The notes beneath the pieces were generated by a model. That model did no database searches, was not told where the DNA came from, and saw nothing but the letters and a program-made list of their open reading frames with translations. Made by a program: the position numbers and the translations under genes. From Bacillota bacterium (GTDB lineage Bacteria > Bacillota_E > JAJZYS01 > JAJYTV01): a DNA stretch of 43,108 nucleotides. The DNA is taken from NCBI GenBank assembly GCA_021845645.1, contig JAJZVM010000028.1, positions 1 to 43,108 of the forward strand, written 5' to 3'. Below are positions 23,848 to 31,191 of this stretch, piece after piece (the stretch's first letter is position 1; each line of letters begins with the position of its first letter).

Positions 23848-24308
23848 GGTCGTGTCTCTGAGGTGCTGTAAAAGCGATTAGGCTGCCTCGGACGCAGCGG
23901 CGCTCTGGTTTCGGTTCCTGCTTGCCTTCAGGCGGTTGCGGTGTCGGCTCGAGGCCGAGCTGCTGGCGCGAGTGAGTGATCTGGTGCTGTTCAACATCGG
24001 TGATGCGGATGCGCTGACACCTGGCAGTCGCGCGGGTCAGGGCGCCGAAGACGAGTGTGAGGGCGCTGTGCTCATCGAAGAACCGGGGAATCGTCTTGGT
24101 GCCTCGGCGCTCCTCCTCGAAGCTGCGGTCGATGAGGTTCGTGGTGCTGACGAACTTGCGGTGGGCCGCCGGGAGCTGCAGGTGCACTAAGCTGGCCGGC
24201 AAATCGTCGGTGAAGCTGCGCACCGCGGATGGAAACTGGCGCTCGTAGCGGGCGATGAAGACCTCGGCCGCCTTCTTAACCCGGCAACGGGGCGAGGCAG
24301 GCCCGCAA
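23848..24308 (-). mobile_element. IS256-family transposase relic (C-terminal third and one end)
   Basis: The minus strand reads AEVFIARYERQFPSAVRSF, then STTNLIDRSFEEERRGTKTI, PRFFDEHSALTLVFGALTRA and RIRITDVEQHQI, the conserved C-terminus of mutator-type (IS256) transposases. The N-terminal two-thirds, with the first catalytic acids, are absent; homology stops abruptly at about 24,308 beside the carbonic anhydrase stop. At the other side, TTTTACAGCACCTCAGAGAC (minus, about 23,868 downward) resembles IS256-type terminal repeats. The frame itself runs on to 23768. From 23,641 to 23,847 I see nothing else. Confidence 0.65.
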
Positions 24309-24863
24309 TCAGCGAACGGGTTCCGCATAACCGCTCGAGAGCAGCTCAATCCTTCCTGTATAGGGATCGAAGATCAGCCCGTGGACGGGCACGCTCCTCG
24401 GAATGAGGGGGTTCGCCCGGATCATCTCGGCGACCCGCACGACGTTGGCGGCGGGATCGTGAAACACTCCCAGCCAAACCTTGAGGCTGGGCTCTAGCGC
24501 GGCGATCGCCTCCCTTGGAACCCCTCGCTCGATCATCCTCTGTTCGAGGTCCGCATCATCGATCTGGGCCATCCCGCAGTCCCGGTGTCCGACGACGAAG
24601 ACTTCCTCACACCCGAGCGCGAAGATAGCCACGACGAGGGAGCGAATCACGTCCCCATTCGGGTCGAGCAACGTGTTGCCAGCGTTCTTGACAACCTTTG
24701 CATCCCCGCGCCGAATCCCCATGGCCGGCTCCAGGAACTCGACAAGTCGCGTATCCATGCATGTGAAGAGCGCAATCTTCTTCGCAGGGGTCTTCGTGAT
24801 CTGGCGCCCCTGGTCGAGTACAAATCGTGCGTTCTCTGTGAGGACGTCATCGAGGAGACTCAG
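24309..24863 (-). CDS. Beta-class carbonic anhydrase
   Basis: Interconverts CO2 and bicarbonate in the cytosol. The zinc site is complete: CMDTR (C35, D37, R39 from the start used here) and HRDCG (H93, C96), with the DVIRSLVVAIFALGCEEVFV strand between. Family members usually begin about MSLLDDVL, which here corresponds to a CTG at 24863 lying six bases after a perfect GGAGGG. The frame continues upstream to 24923, but that extension (RHPSTRPGPYELGG) is unlike the family and lies over the ribosome site. I therefore prefer the rare CTG start, giving 184 residues. Confidence 0.85.
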   Translation of the reverse strand: MSLLDDVLTENARFVLDQGRQITKTPAKKIALFTCMDTRLVEFLEPAMGIRRGDAKVVKNAGNTLLDPNGDVIRSLVVAIFALGCEEVFVVGHRDCGMAQIDDADLEQRMIERGVPREAIAALEPSLKVWLGVFHDPAANVVRVAEMIRANPLIPRSVPVHGLIFDPYTGRIELLSSGYAEPVR

Positions 24864-24970
24864 GTTGATCCCTCCAAGTTCATAAGGTCCGGGCCTCGTC
24901 GATGGGTGTCTTAGCAACCTCATCGTAGCCCGGACCCCAACCTTTTTACATCACGCTGGACACGTCACCT

Positions 24971-25013
24971 ACCCATGCACAGGTCATGCATGGGTTCTTG
25001 TGTCCACGGACAC
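24971..25013. repeat. Two adjacent hairpins/palindromes between mur-like and carbonic anhydrase genes
   Basis: ACCCATGCA (24971-24979) and TGCATGGGT (24987-24995) are perfect arms around 7 bases. GTGTCCACGGACAC (25000-25013) is a second inverted repeat. They may form a terminator for the minus-strand mur-like operon or operators for the carbonic anhydrase; neither has a clear T-run. Confidence 0.4.
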
Positions 25014-25074
25014 GCCGGACATGAAGACGCCATCGAGCCTACAAAGCAGGGGCTGGCTCGCGCGGAACGTGCTG

Positions 25075-26619
25075 CTAGTATTCCGCCTCATGCGGCTCGA
25101 GATAGCCCTCCTTCGCCTCGTCCGGCAGGCCGAGGCGCCTGCGCAGGAGCTCCCGTGCGATGGCTGGGCCGCGGTCCATGCCGAACGTCCCGAGCAGCAG
25201 CAGCACACCGCCCGGCCGCAGGCGCTCCACCGCCTCCACGATGGCCCCGGGCAGTTCCGCGTGGCGCGAGAGACCTAGCCCGCCCGCGGCCGCCTCCTCG
25301 CTGAAGGCGGCGATCTCCTCGGGGCGCACCGCATAGTCCACCGCGTACTCCCTGAGATCGCTCTGGCTCTCGCTGACGATCAGGGGCGCGTAGCGGAGCT
25401 CCGGCTCCCACGCCGCGAGGATGCGTGCGATGCGCGCGTTCACCGCCGCGCCGCGGTTGCCGCGCAGGGCGCAGACCACCACCACCTGCTCGGGCCCGAG
25501 GTCGCGCACCGTGCGCAGCACCGCGTGGTAGCTCGCCTCGTTCATGGCCACGTCGTTGTAGATGAGGTACGGCCCGACCTCCTGGCGCTCGAGCCGGCGC
25601 GGCGGCGCCTGGAAGCTGGAGAGGGCCTCGGCCGCCGTCGCCGCCGGCACCCCCAGGCGCAAGGCAGTGGCGAACGCCGCAGCCGCGTTGAGGCCGTTGT
25701 GCCTGCCCGGCATCGGCAGCAGGAAGTCGAAGGGCCCCTCCTCCGCCAGATCCTCGCGCTGCACGACAAGCGTCCCCCTGAGCCTGCCCTCCTCCTGCGC
25801 GAGGTCCCGCAGGCGCACCTGGGCCGCTTTGGCAAAGCCGAAGCTGACGACGTCGGCCGCCACCCCGTCGCCCATGGCCAGCACCCGCGGGTCGTCCGCC
25901 GAGAGCACCGCCGCAGCGCCCGCCGGCAGGCGGCGGATGAAATCGCGCTTCGCGTCGTAGTAGTCCTCGACGGTCGGATGGAAGTCGAGGTGGTCCGGCG
26001 AGAAGTTCGTCGCGACGCCCACCGCGAAGCGCACCCCGGCGATGCGCTCCTGGCGCACGGCGTGCGACGACACCTCCAGCACCGCGTGGTCGTGCCCGCG
26101 GTCAAGGGCCGCGCGCAGGAAGCGCTGCAGCTCGTGTGCCGGCGGCGTGGTCCACTGCGGGCGGAAGGCCGCGTCGGGCAAGCGGACGAGTGTCGTCGTC
26201 CAGTAGGCACAGCTCCTGCCCGCCGCCGCGAGGAGGTGCGCGACAAGGAGGGCGGTCGTCGTCTTGCCGTTCGTGCCCGTGACCCCCACCACCGTCATGC
26301 GCTGCGCGGGATCGCCGTAAAAGCGCAGGGCCGCCCGGGCGAGCACCGTAAACGGGCGGTCGTGCCAGAGCCCCGCGGAGCCCTCCGGCGGCACGCTGCC
26401 TGGCGGCAGCACGAGGGCCGCGGCGCCGCGCCGCTGGGCCTCCTGCGCGTAGAGCCCGCCGTGCGTCGCGCCGCCGGGCAGGCCGACGAAGAGATCGCCG
26501 GGATGCGTGCGGCGGGAGTCGATGCTGAAGCCCCGCACCCGGATATCCTGCCAGCTGCCGAACGCCATGCCTTCGCCGCCCGAAAAGAGGTCCTCAAGCG
26601 GCATCTCGCGCGGGCTCAC
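25075..26619 (-). CDS. MurE-like Mur ligase family protein
   Basis: The GTG at 26619 overlaps the stop of the acetyltransferase gene as GTGA, with GGAAGG upstream. The 514 residues show the three Mur-ligase domains: an N-terminal MurE-like part (SIDSRRTHPGDLFVGLPGGA), an ATP-binding core with VGVTGTNGKTTT (111-122), LEVSSHAV and TNFSPDHLDFH, and a C-terminal domain with RGNRGAAVNARIA. The MurE amino-acid signature D-N-P-R is not found at its usual place (LIVSESQSD instead). This points to a MurE paralogue with another substrate, not the peptidoglycan meso-DAP or lysine ligase. No other mur genes are nearby. Confidence 0.75.
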   Translation of the reverse strand: MSPREMPLEDLFSGGEGMAFGSWQDIRVRGFSIDSRRTHPGDLFVGLPGGATHGGLYAQEAQRRGAAALVLPPGSVPPEGSAGLWHDRPFTVLARAALRFYGDPAQRMTVVGVTGTNGKTTTALLVAHLLAAAGRSCAYWTTTLVRLPDAAFRPQWTTPPAHELQRFLRAALDRGHDHAVLEVSSHAVRQERIAGVRFAVGVATNFSPDHLDFHPTVEDYYDAKRDFIRRLPAGAAAVLSADDPRVLAMGDGVAADVVSFGFAKAAQVRLRDLAQEEGRLRGTLVVQREDLAEEGPFDFLLPMPGRHNGLNAAAAFATALRLGVPAATAAEALSSFQAPPRRLERQEVGPYLIYNDVAMNEASYHAVLRTVRDLGPEQVVVVCALRGNRGAAVNARIARILAAWEPELRYAPLIVSESQSDLREYAVDYAVRPEEIAAFSEEAAAGGLGLSRHAELPGAIVEAVERLRPGGVLLLLGTFGMDRGPAIARELLRRRLGLPDEAKEGYLEPHEAEY

Positions 26620-27086
26620 GTCGAGGATCCTTCCCGGAAGCAGCGGAAGACGACGTAGGCGTCCTCGCCGTTGCCGAAGAATGCGCGGCACATGCCGATC
26701 TCCCGCCAGCCGATCCGCCGCAGCACCTTGCGCTGGGGTTCGTTCGACACCCGCACCTCGCCGAGGAACCAGCGGGCGCCCATGGCTTCGGCCCACGTCT
26801 CGGCGTCCTGCAGGATGCGGCCGCCGTAGCCGCGCCGGCGAAAGGCCGGGTCCGTGGCGTTGCTGATCACGTGCGCCGTCGGGCCGCAGACCTGGAAGCC
26901 GAAGTATGCGGCGAGGCGCCCCTCCTCGCGGATCGCGAGATAGCATACCGAGGGATCGTGGAAGAGCTTCTCGAGCGACGTCAGGTCCAAGGGTTCCGGA
27001 AACACGTCTGCCTCGATGTCCGCCACGCGCCGCAGGTCCCTAAGGGTGAGCTCCGAGAGAACTCCGCCTTCTCCCGCCACGGGCAC
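26616..27086 (-). CDS. RimI-like GNAT acetyltransferase
   Basis: The 156-residue protein has the GNAT acetyl-CoA motif FRRRGYGGRILQDAETWA, with LGEVRVSNEPQRKVLRRIGW downstream, as in RimI-type N-terminal acetyltransferases. It begins at a GTG at 27086 close to GGAGGAGGG; a second GTG two codons later fits the spacing better. Its TGA overlaps the GTG start of the MurE-like gene, so the two are co-translated. The coupling suggests a shared pathway, perhaps modification of a peptide or amine product, but this is speculation. Confidence 0.75.
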   Translation of the reverse strand: MPVAGEGGVLSELTLRDLRRVADIEADVFPEPLDLTSLEKLFHDPSVCYLAIREEGRLAAYFGFQVCGPTAHVISNATDPAFRRRGYGGRILQDAETWAEAMGARWFLGEVRVSNEPQRKVLRRIGWREIGMCRAFFGNGEDAYVVFRCFREGSST

Positions 27087-27203
27087 CCCCTCCTCCGCCC
27101 TACCCTATGACGGAGCGGGAAATGCGCCCGCGGCATGGCACCATGCACCGGCACCGCCTTCGCGACATAAGGCTTTCATATGTCGCAGACGGAAGGTGAC
27201 AAC

Positions 27204-28790
27204 ATGGAGGTGCCCCTCTCGCCGCTGGCGCTCGTAGCGCGCGGGCTGCGCCTCTACCCGGAGCGCACGGCGGTCCTGGACGACGGCCGGCAGCTGAGCT
27301 ACAGCGCCTTCGGCCAGCGCCTCGAGCTCCTCTCGGGGGCTCTCGTGCGGCGCGGCGTGATCCCCGGCGACCGCGTGGCCCTGCTGGCGCCGAACACCCT
27401 CGAGTCCCTCGAGTGCTACAGCGCCGTGCCGCGCACAGGTGCCATCCTGGTTCCCCTCAACACCCGGCTCGGCCCGGACGAGTACCGCTACATCCTGAAC
27501 CACTCGGGCAGCCGCCTGCTTCTCCTGGATCTGAGCTGCCACCCGCGCGTCGCGGAGATCCTGCCGGAGTTCCCGGAGCTCGACGTGATCATCCAGCGCG
27601 GCGAGATCGCCGGCTTCCCCAGCTACGACGATCTCCTGGCCAAGGGCCCGGGGCTCCCCTTCGACCCCGAGGCCGTCGCGGAGGACGCCGTGCTGTCGCT
27701 CAACTACACGAGCGGCACGACGGCGCGCCCCAAGGGCGTGCGCCTGACGCACCGCAACGCCTTCATCAACACGGTGAACATGCTGCTCGCGATGCAGCCG
27801 AGGCCCGAGGACGTCCACCTGCACGTCGCACCGATGTTCCATGCGAACGGCTGGGGCTTCGTCTGGGCCACCCTGGCCGTCGGAGCAGCGAACGTCCCCC
27901 TGCCCGCTGTCGAACCCCGCGACGCCCTGCGCAGAATCCGCCTGCACGGCGTCACGATGCTCTGCGCGGCGCCGACGGTGCTGACCATGCTGCTCGCTGC
28001 CGCCGGCGAGGAGCCGCCGCCCAAGGGGCTCAGGATCGCCACCGCCGGCGCCGCGCCGCCCGCCGCCGTGATCCGGCGCGTCGAGGACGAGCTCGGCTGG
28101 ACGGTGCACCACTTCTACGGCCTGACGGAGACGACGGCATTCCTCACCTACAACGAGCCGCCGCAAGGCATCGCGGACTGGCCGCTCCTGGCGCGCGCCA
28201 GCTTCAAGGCGCGCCAGGGCGTCGAGCTGCCGCTCGCAGGGCGGGTGCGGGTCGTGCGCGGCGACATGACCGACGTCCGGCCGGACGGCAGGGAGATGGG
28301 CGAGGTGGTGGCGCGCGGCAACGTCGTCATGGACGGCTACTACTGCGATCCTGAAGCCACAGGGCTTGCCCTCGCGGGGGGCTGGTTCCACACGGGCGAC
28401 CTCGCGGTGCGCCACGAGGACGGCTACATCGAGATCAGGGACCGCGCCAAGGACATGATCATCTCGGGCGGCGAGAACATTCCGTCGCTCGAAGTGGAGG
28501 GAGCGCTCTACCGGCATCCCGCCGTGGCGCAGGCAGCCGTCGTCGCGGCGCCGCACCCGCACTGGGGCGAGACGCCGGTCGCCTTCGTCGCCCTGCGGCC
28601 CGGCCCATCGGTCACGGAGGCGGATCTCCTCGAGCACTGCCGCGGCCTACTGACGCATTTCAAGGTGCCGTCGCGCATCGTGTTCGTCGACGATCTGCCC
28701 CGCACCGCGAGCGGCAAGATCCAGAAGTTCCTGCTGCGCGAGCTGGCGCGCCGGCCGGGGCACACGGCGACGGGCGTGCCGGAGGCATGA
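27204..28790 (+). CDS. AMP-forming acyl-CoA synthetase
   Basis: The 528-residue adenylate-forming enzyme has motif A3 YTSGTTARPKGVRLTHRN, A5 FYGLTETT, A7/A8 GGWFHTGDLAV then DRAKDMIISGGENIPS, and the A10 lysine in TASGKIQKFLLREL. It activates a carboxylic acid to its acyl-AMP and CoA thioester; chain length cannot be told, though the sequence resembles medium-chain or aromatic acid ligases. The ATG at 27204 follows GGAAGG by seven bases; an ATG at 27180 has a weaker site. It is divergent from the acetyltransferase gene, with a shared 117-bp region between. Confidence 0.88.
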   Translation: MEVPLSPLALVARGLRLYPERTAVLDDGRQLSYSAFGQRLELLSGALVRRGVIPGDRVALLAPNTLESLECYSAVPRTGAILVPLNTRLGPDEYRYILNHSGSRLLLLDLSCHPRVAEILPEFPELDVIIQRGEIAGFPSYDDLLAKGPGLPFDPEAVAEDAVLSLNYTSGTTARPKGVRLTHRNAFINTVNMLLAMQPRPEDVHLHVAPMFHANGWGFVWATLAVGAANVPLPAVEPRDALRRIRLHGVTMLCAAPTVLTMLLAAAGEEPPPKGLRIATAGAAPPAAVIRRVEDELGWTVHHFYGLTETTAFLTYNEPPQGIADWPLLARASFKARQGVELPLAGRVRVVRGDMTDVRPDGREMGEVVARGNVVMDGYYCDPEATGLALAGGWFHTGDLAVRHEDGYIEIRDRAKDMIISGGENIPSLEVEGALYRHPAVAQAAVVAAPHPHWGETPVAFVALRPGPSVTEADLLEHCRGLLTHFKVPSRIVFVDDLPRTASGKIQKFLLRELARRPGHTATGVPEA

Positions 28791-28814
28791 GCCGCATAGG
28801 CTTCGAGCCTGGAG

Positions 28815-28840
28815 GAACGCTCCTGCTGAAAGGAGTGTTC
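28815..28840 (+). promoter_or_regulatory. Hairpin that buries the ribosome binding site of the deacetylase gene
   Basis: GAACGCTCCT (28815-28824) pairs with AGGAGTGTTC (28831-28840), 10 bp with one G-T pair and a 6-base loop. The second arm contains most of the AAAGGAG ribosome site of the gene starting at 28843. If formed in RNA it would block initiation. No T-run follows, so it is less likely a terminator. Confidence 0.45.
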
Positions 28841-28842
28841 TC

Positions 28843-29685
28843 ATGCGCACGTTGCGCGGGGCGGCACTCGCCGTCCTCACCTGTGTCCTCTTCCCAAGTC
28901 CATCCTTCGCGGCTCCCGTCAAGAACCCGGGGTCCATGGTGGAACGGCAGGCGATGCTCCTCAAGGAGGTCCCGACCCAGGCGAAGCTGATCGCCTTCAC
29001 CTTCGACGACGGTCCGAACCGCCACTACACGCCGCAGGTGCTCGACCTCCTGCGGCGCTACCACGCCCACGCCACCTTCTTCCTGATCGGCCAGGAAGTC
29101 GTGCGGTTCCCCGAGATGGTCAAGAAGATCGAGGCCGCGGGCATGGAGATCGGCAACCACGGCATGCATCACAAGTGGCTGCACAAGCTGACGCCCAGTG
29201 AGGTGCAGCAGGAGGTGCTGGGCGGTGCCGCCGCCATCACGGCGGCAGGCGGCAAGAAGCCCTACCTCTACCGCCTGCCCGGCGGCTTCGCGAGCGAGTC
29301 CGCGTCGAAGATGCTCGGCAAGCTCGGCTACACGGTGATCGGCTGGAGCGTCGACACCCGCGACTGGCGCATGCGCGCGACGGCCGCGGGCATCGAGCAG
29401 ATCGTCATGCGCGACGCCGCGCCCGGACGCATCGTGATCATGCACGACGGCGTGATCCGCCGCGAGCCGACCCTGACGGCCCTCGCGCATGTCCTGCCTG
29501 CGCTCGAGGCCAAGGGCTACAAGATCGTCAGCGTCGGGGAGCTCCTGCGGCAGAGCAACTACGCCGCCTTGCGCAAGCTGCCGCCGCAGCCGTGCAGGCC
29601 GAAGCAGCCTGCGGCCGCGCATCTCCACGAGAAGGCACCATCGCGCAGCTGGCTGCAGCGCCTCATGCCCTCGGCCACGCGCTAG
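28843..29685 (+). CDS. Secreted polysaccharide deacetylase (NodB-type)
   Basis: The 280-residue protein starts with a signal peptide (about residues 1-23, ending SFA). The NodB domain has TFDDGP (D55, D56), NHGMHH (H106, H110) as the metal histidines, YRLPGG, WSVDTRDW and IVIMHDG. These enzymes remove N-acetyl groups from peptidoglycan or other surface glycans outside the membrane. The threonine usual in NH(T/S)xxH is glycine here. The C-terminal ~45 residues are basic and proline-rich and may anchor to the wall. It lies 52 bp after the acyl-CoA synthetase gene. Confidence 0.88.
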   Translation: MRTLRGAALAVLTCVLFPSPSFAAPVKNPGSMVERQAMLLKEVPTQAKLIAFTFDDGPNRHYTPQVLDLLRRYHAHATFFLIGQEVVRFPEMVKKIEAAGMEIGNHGMHHKWLHKLTPSEVQQEVLGGAAAITAAGGKKPYLYRLPGGFASESASKMLGKLGYTVIGWSVDTRDWRMRATAAGIEQIVMRDAAPGRIVIMHDGVIRREPTLTALAHVLPALEAKGYKIVSVGELLRQSNYAALRKLPPQPCRPKQPAAAHLHEKAPSRSWLQRLMPSATR

Positions 29686-29739
29686 CCGGGGCGATCTCGT
29701 AAGAAGCCGCCAGCGTCGCGTCCAAGGAGCCGAAACCGG

Positions 29740-29772
29740 CCGGCAGGTGCCCGAAAGGCCTGCCGGTCTTCT
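29740..29772 (+). terminator. Terminator after the deacetylase gene
   Basis: CCGGCAGG (29740-29747) and CCTGCCGG (29759-29766) form a stem followed by TCTTCT. It separates the deacetylase from the methyltransferase gene. Confidence 0.5.
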
Positions 29773-29832
29773 CAGTCCGGGCAGGCTCCATGCATACTGG
29801 GAGGCGACGAAGTCTCCAGGAGGAGGCCGCCC

Positions 29833-30696
29833 ATGCCCGGCGAGATCCATCTCGCGGACAACCTTACCGTGCTGCAGGGACTGCCCGACGCGTACGTCGA
29901 CCTCATCTACATCGATCCGCCGTTCAACACAGGCAGGATGCAGGCCTACCAGAGGATCCGCACCGTGCGCTCGGAGACGGGAGACCGGAGGGGCTTCGGC
30001 GGCCGCCGCTACGAGACGCAGAAGCTCGCGTCGCGCGCCTTCGAAGACGCCTTCGACGACTACCTCGCCTTCCTCGAGCCACGCCTCCTCGAGGCCTGGC
30101 GCGTCCTCGGGCCCAGCGGGTCCCTCTACTTCCACATCGACTACCGCGAGGCGCACTACTGCAAGCTGCTGCTCGACGCCATCTTCGGCCGGGAGTGCTT
30201 CCTGAACGAGATCATCTGGGCCTACGACTACGGCGCCAGAACGCGGCGCAAGTGGCCGCCCAAGCACGACAACATCCTCTACTACGCCAAGGACCCCGAG
30301 CGCTACGTCTTCAACGTGGACGCGATCGAGCGCATCCCCTACATGGCACCGGGCCTGGTCGGCCAGGAGAAGGCCAAGCGGGGCAAGCTCCCGACCGACA
30401 CCTGGTGGCACACGATCGTGCCGACGCGGGGCCGCGAGCGGACGGGCTACCCGACGCAGAAGCCGCTCGGCATCCTCGAGCGCATCGTCGGCGCCTCCTC
30501 GAACCCGGGCGACCTCGTGCTGGACTTCTTCGCAGGCAGCGGCACGACAGGAGCCGCCTGCCAGAAGCTCGACCGGCGCTTCCTCCTGGTCGACGACAAT
30601 CCCGCGGCGCTCGAGGTGATGGCGGAGCGCTTCCGGGGCGTCCCGGACATCCGCTGGGTTGGCTACGACCCGGGGGCGACCGCCCCGGAGGCGTAG
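29833..30696 (+). CDS. Orphan beta-class DNA (adenine-N6/cytosine-N4) methyltransferase
   Basis: The 287 residues carry the catalytic motif IV DPPFNTG near the N-terminus (28-34) and the S-adenosylmethionine motif DFFAGSGTTGAAC near the C-terminus, the order of beta-class enzymes such as CcrM. TGYPTQKP before motif I is also typical. The recognition sequence cannot be predicted. No restriction endonuclease or specificity gene is adjacent, so it is either an orphan regulatory enzyme or part of a system that lost its nuclease. It has its own terminator-bounded unit; the ATG at 29833 follows GGAGGAGG. Confidence 0.85.
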   Translation: MPGEIHLADNLTVLQGLPDAYVDLIYIDPPFNTGRMQAYQRIRTVRSETGDRRGFGGRRYETQKLASRAFEDAFDDYLAFLEPRLLEAWRVLGPSGSLYFHIDYREAHYCKLLLDAIFGRECFLNEIIWAYDYGARTRRKWPPKHDNILYYAKDPERYVFNVDAIERIPYMAPGLVGQEKAKRGKLPTDTWWHTIVPTRGRERTGYPTQKPLGILERIVGASSNPGDLVLDFFAGSGTTGAACQKLDRRFLLVDDNPAALEVMAERFRGVPDIRWVGYDPGATAPEA

Positions 30697-30784
30697 GCAC
30701 CGTTCGGCCGACGAGCCCTGGCCCAGGCTGCAGGATGTCCAAGGCACGACCGCACGGCGACGCGCCCAGCCGTACCTACGACGC

Positions 30785-30811
30785 GGGTGCGGCGCGTTGC
30801 GCGCCGCACCC
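30785..30811. terminator. Strong hairpin between convergent genes
   Basis: GGGTGCGGCGCG (30785-30796) and CGCGCCGCACCC (30800-30811) pair perfectly over 12 bp with a 3-base loop. It lies between the methyltransferase (plus) and the small gene ending at 30847 (minus). With no T-run on either side, it may act as a two-way transcription barrier. Confidence 0.5.
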
Positions 30812-30846
30812 GGACCTCCCGCCTGACCTCTGACCCTGGCGGCGGC

Positions 30847-31116
30847 TCAGGCTTTCTGGAATCCGAGCGCCTTGCCGGCTCCGGGGCGCTGCAGCTCCAC
30901 CCGCAGCACCGCGTGCCACGGCACGGCGGTCGCCCATCCGTCCTCCGTCTCGATCACGAGACCCGCCTCCGTCTCCTGCGCGACACGGGTCGCCGTGAGC
31001 ACACCGCCGTCCAGCAGAACGAAGCGAAGCTTGGCCCCCTCGGGCCCCGCCTCCCTGATCGCACGGAACAGCTCCCGCGGAAACGCGGGCCAGCCGGACG
31101 CCATCTCTCTCTCCAT
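30847..31116 (-). CDS. Hypothetical small beta-rich protein
   Basis: An 89-residue product is preceded by GGAGGAGG six bases before its ATG, so expression is credible. The middle (LRFVLLDGGVLTATRVAQET, then GLVIETEDGWATAVPW) looks like a run of short strands, as in a small barrel. No family is recognised, and there is no membrane segment. It lies 75 bp downstream of the large GGDEF-EAL gene on the same strand and may be co-transcribed, which hints at a link to c-di-GMP signalling but does not prove it. Confidence 0.6.
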   Translation of the reverse strand: MEREMASGWPAFPRELFRAIREAGPEGAKLRFVLLDGGVLTATRVAQETEAGLVIETEDGWATAVPWHAVLRVELQRPGAGKALGFQKA

Positions 31117-31191
31117 GCCCGTCCTCCTCCCGACGTTGCAAGCCTTCGCTCCGGGACAGGCCCGACCTTCGCGGCCAGGCAGCTCTGGGGA

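Noticed and set aside
30785..30811. Classical Rho-independent terminator
   Set aside because: The stem is perfect, but no T-run follows on either strand, so it is recorded only as a hairpin-type barrier between convergent genes.
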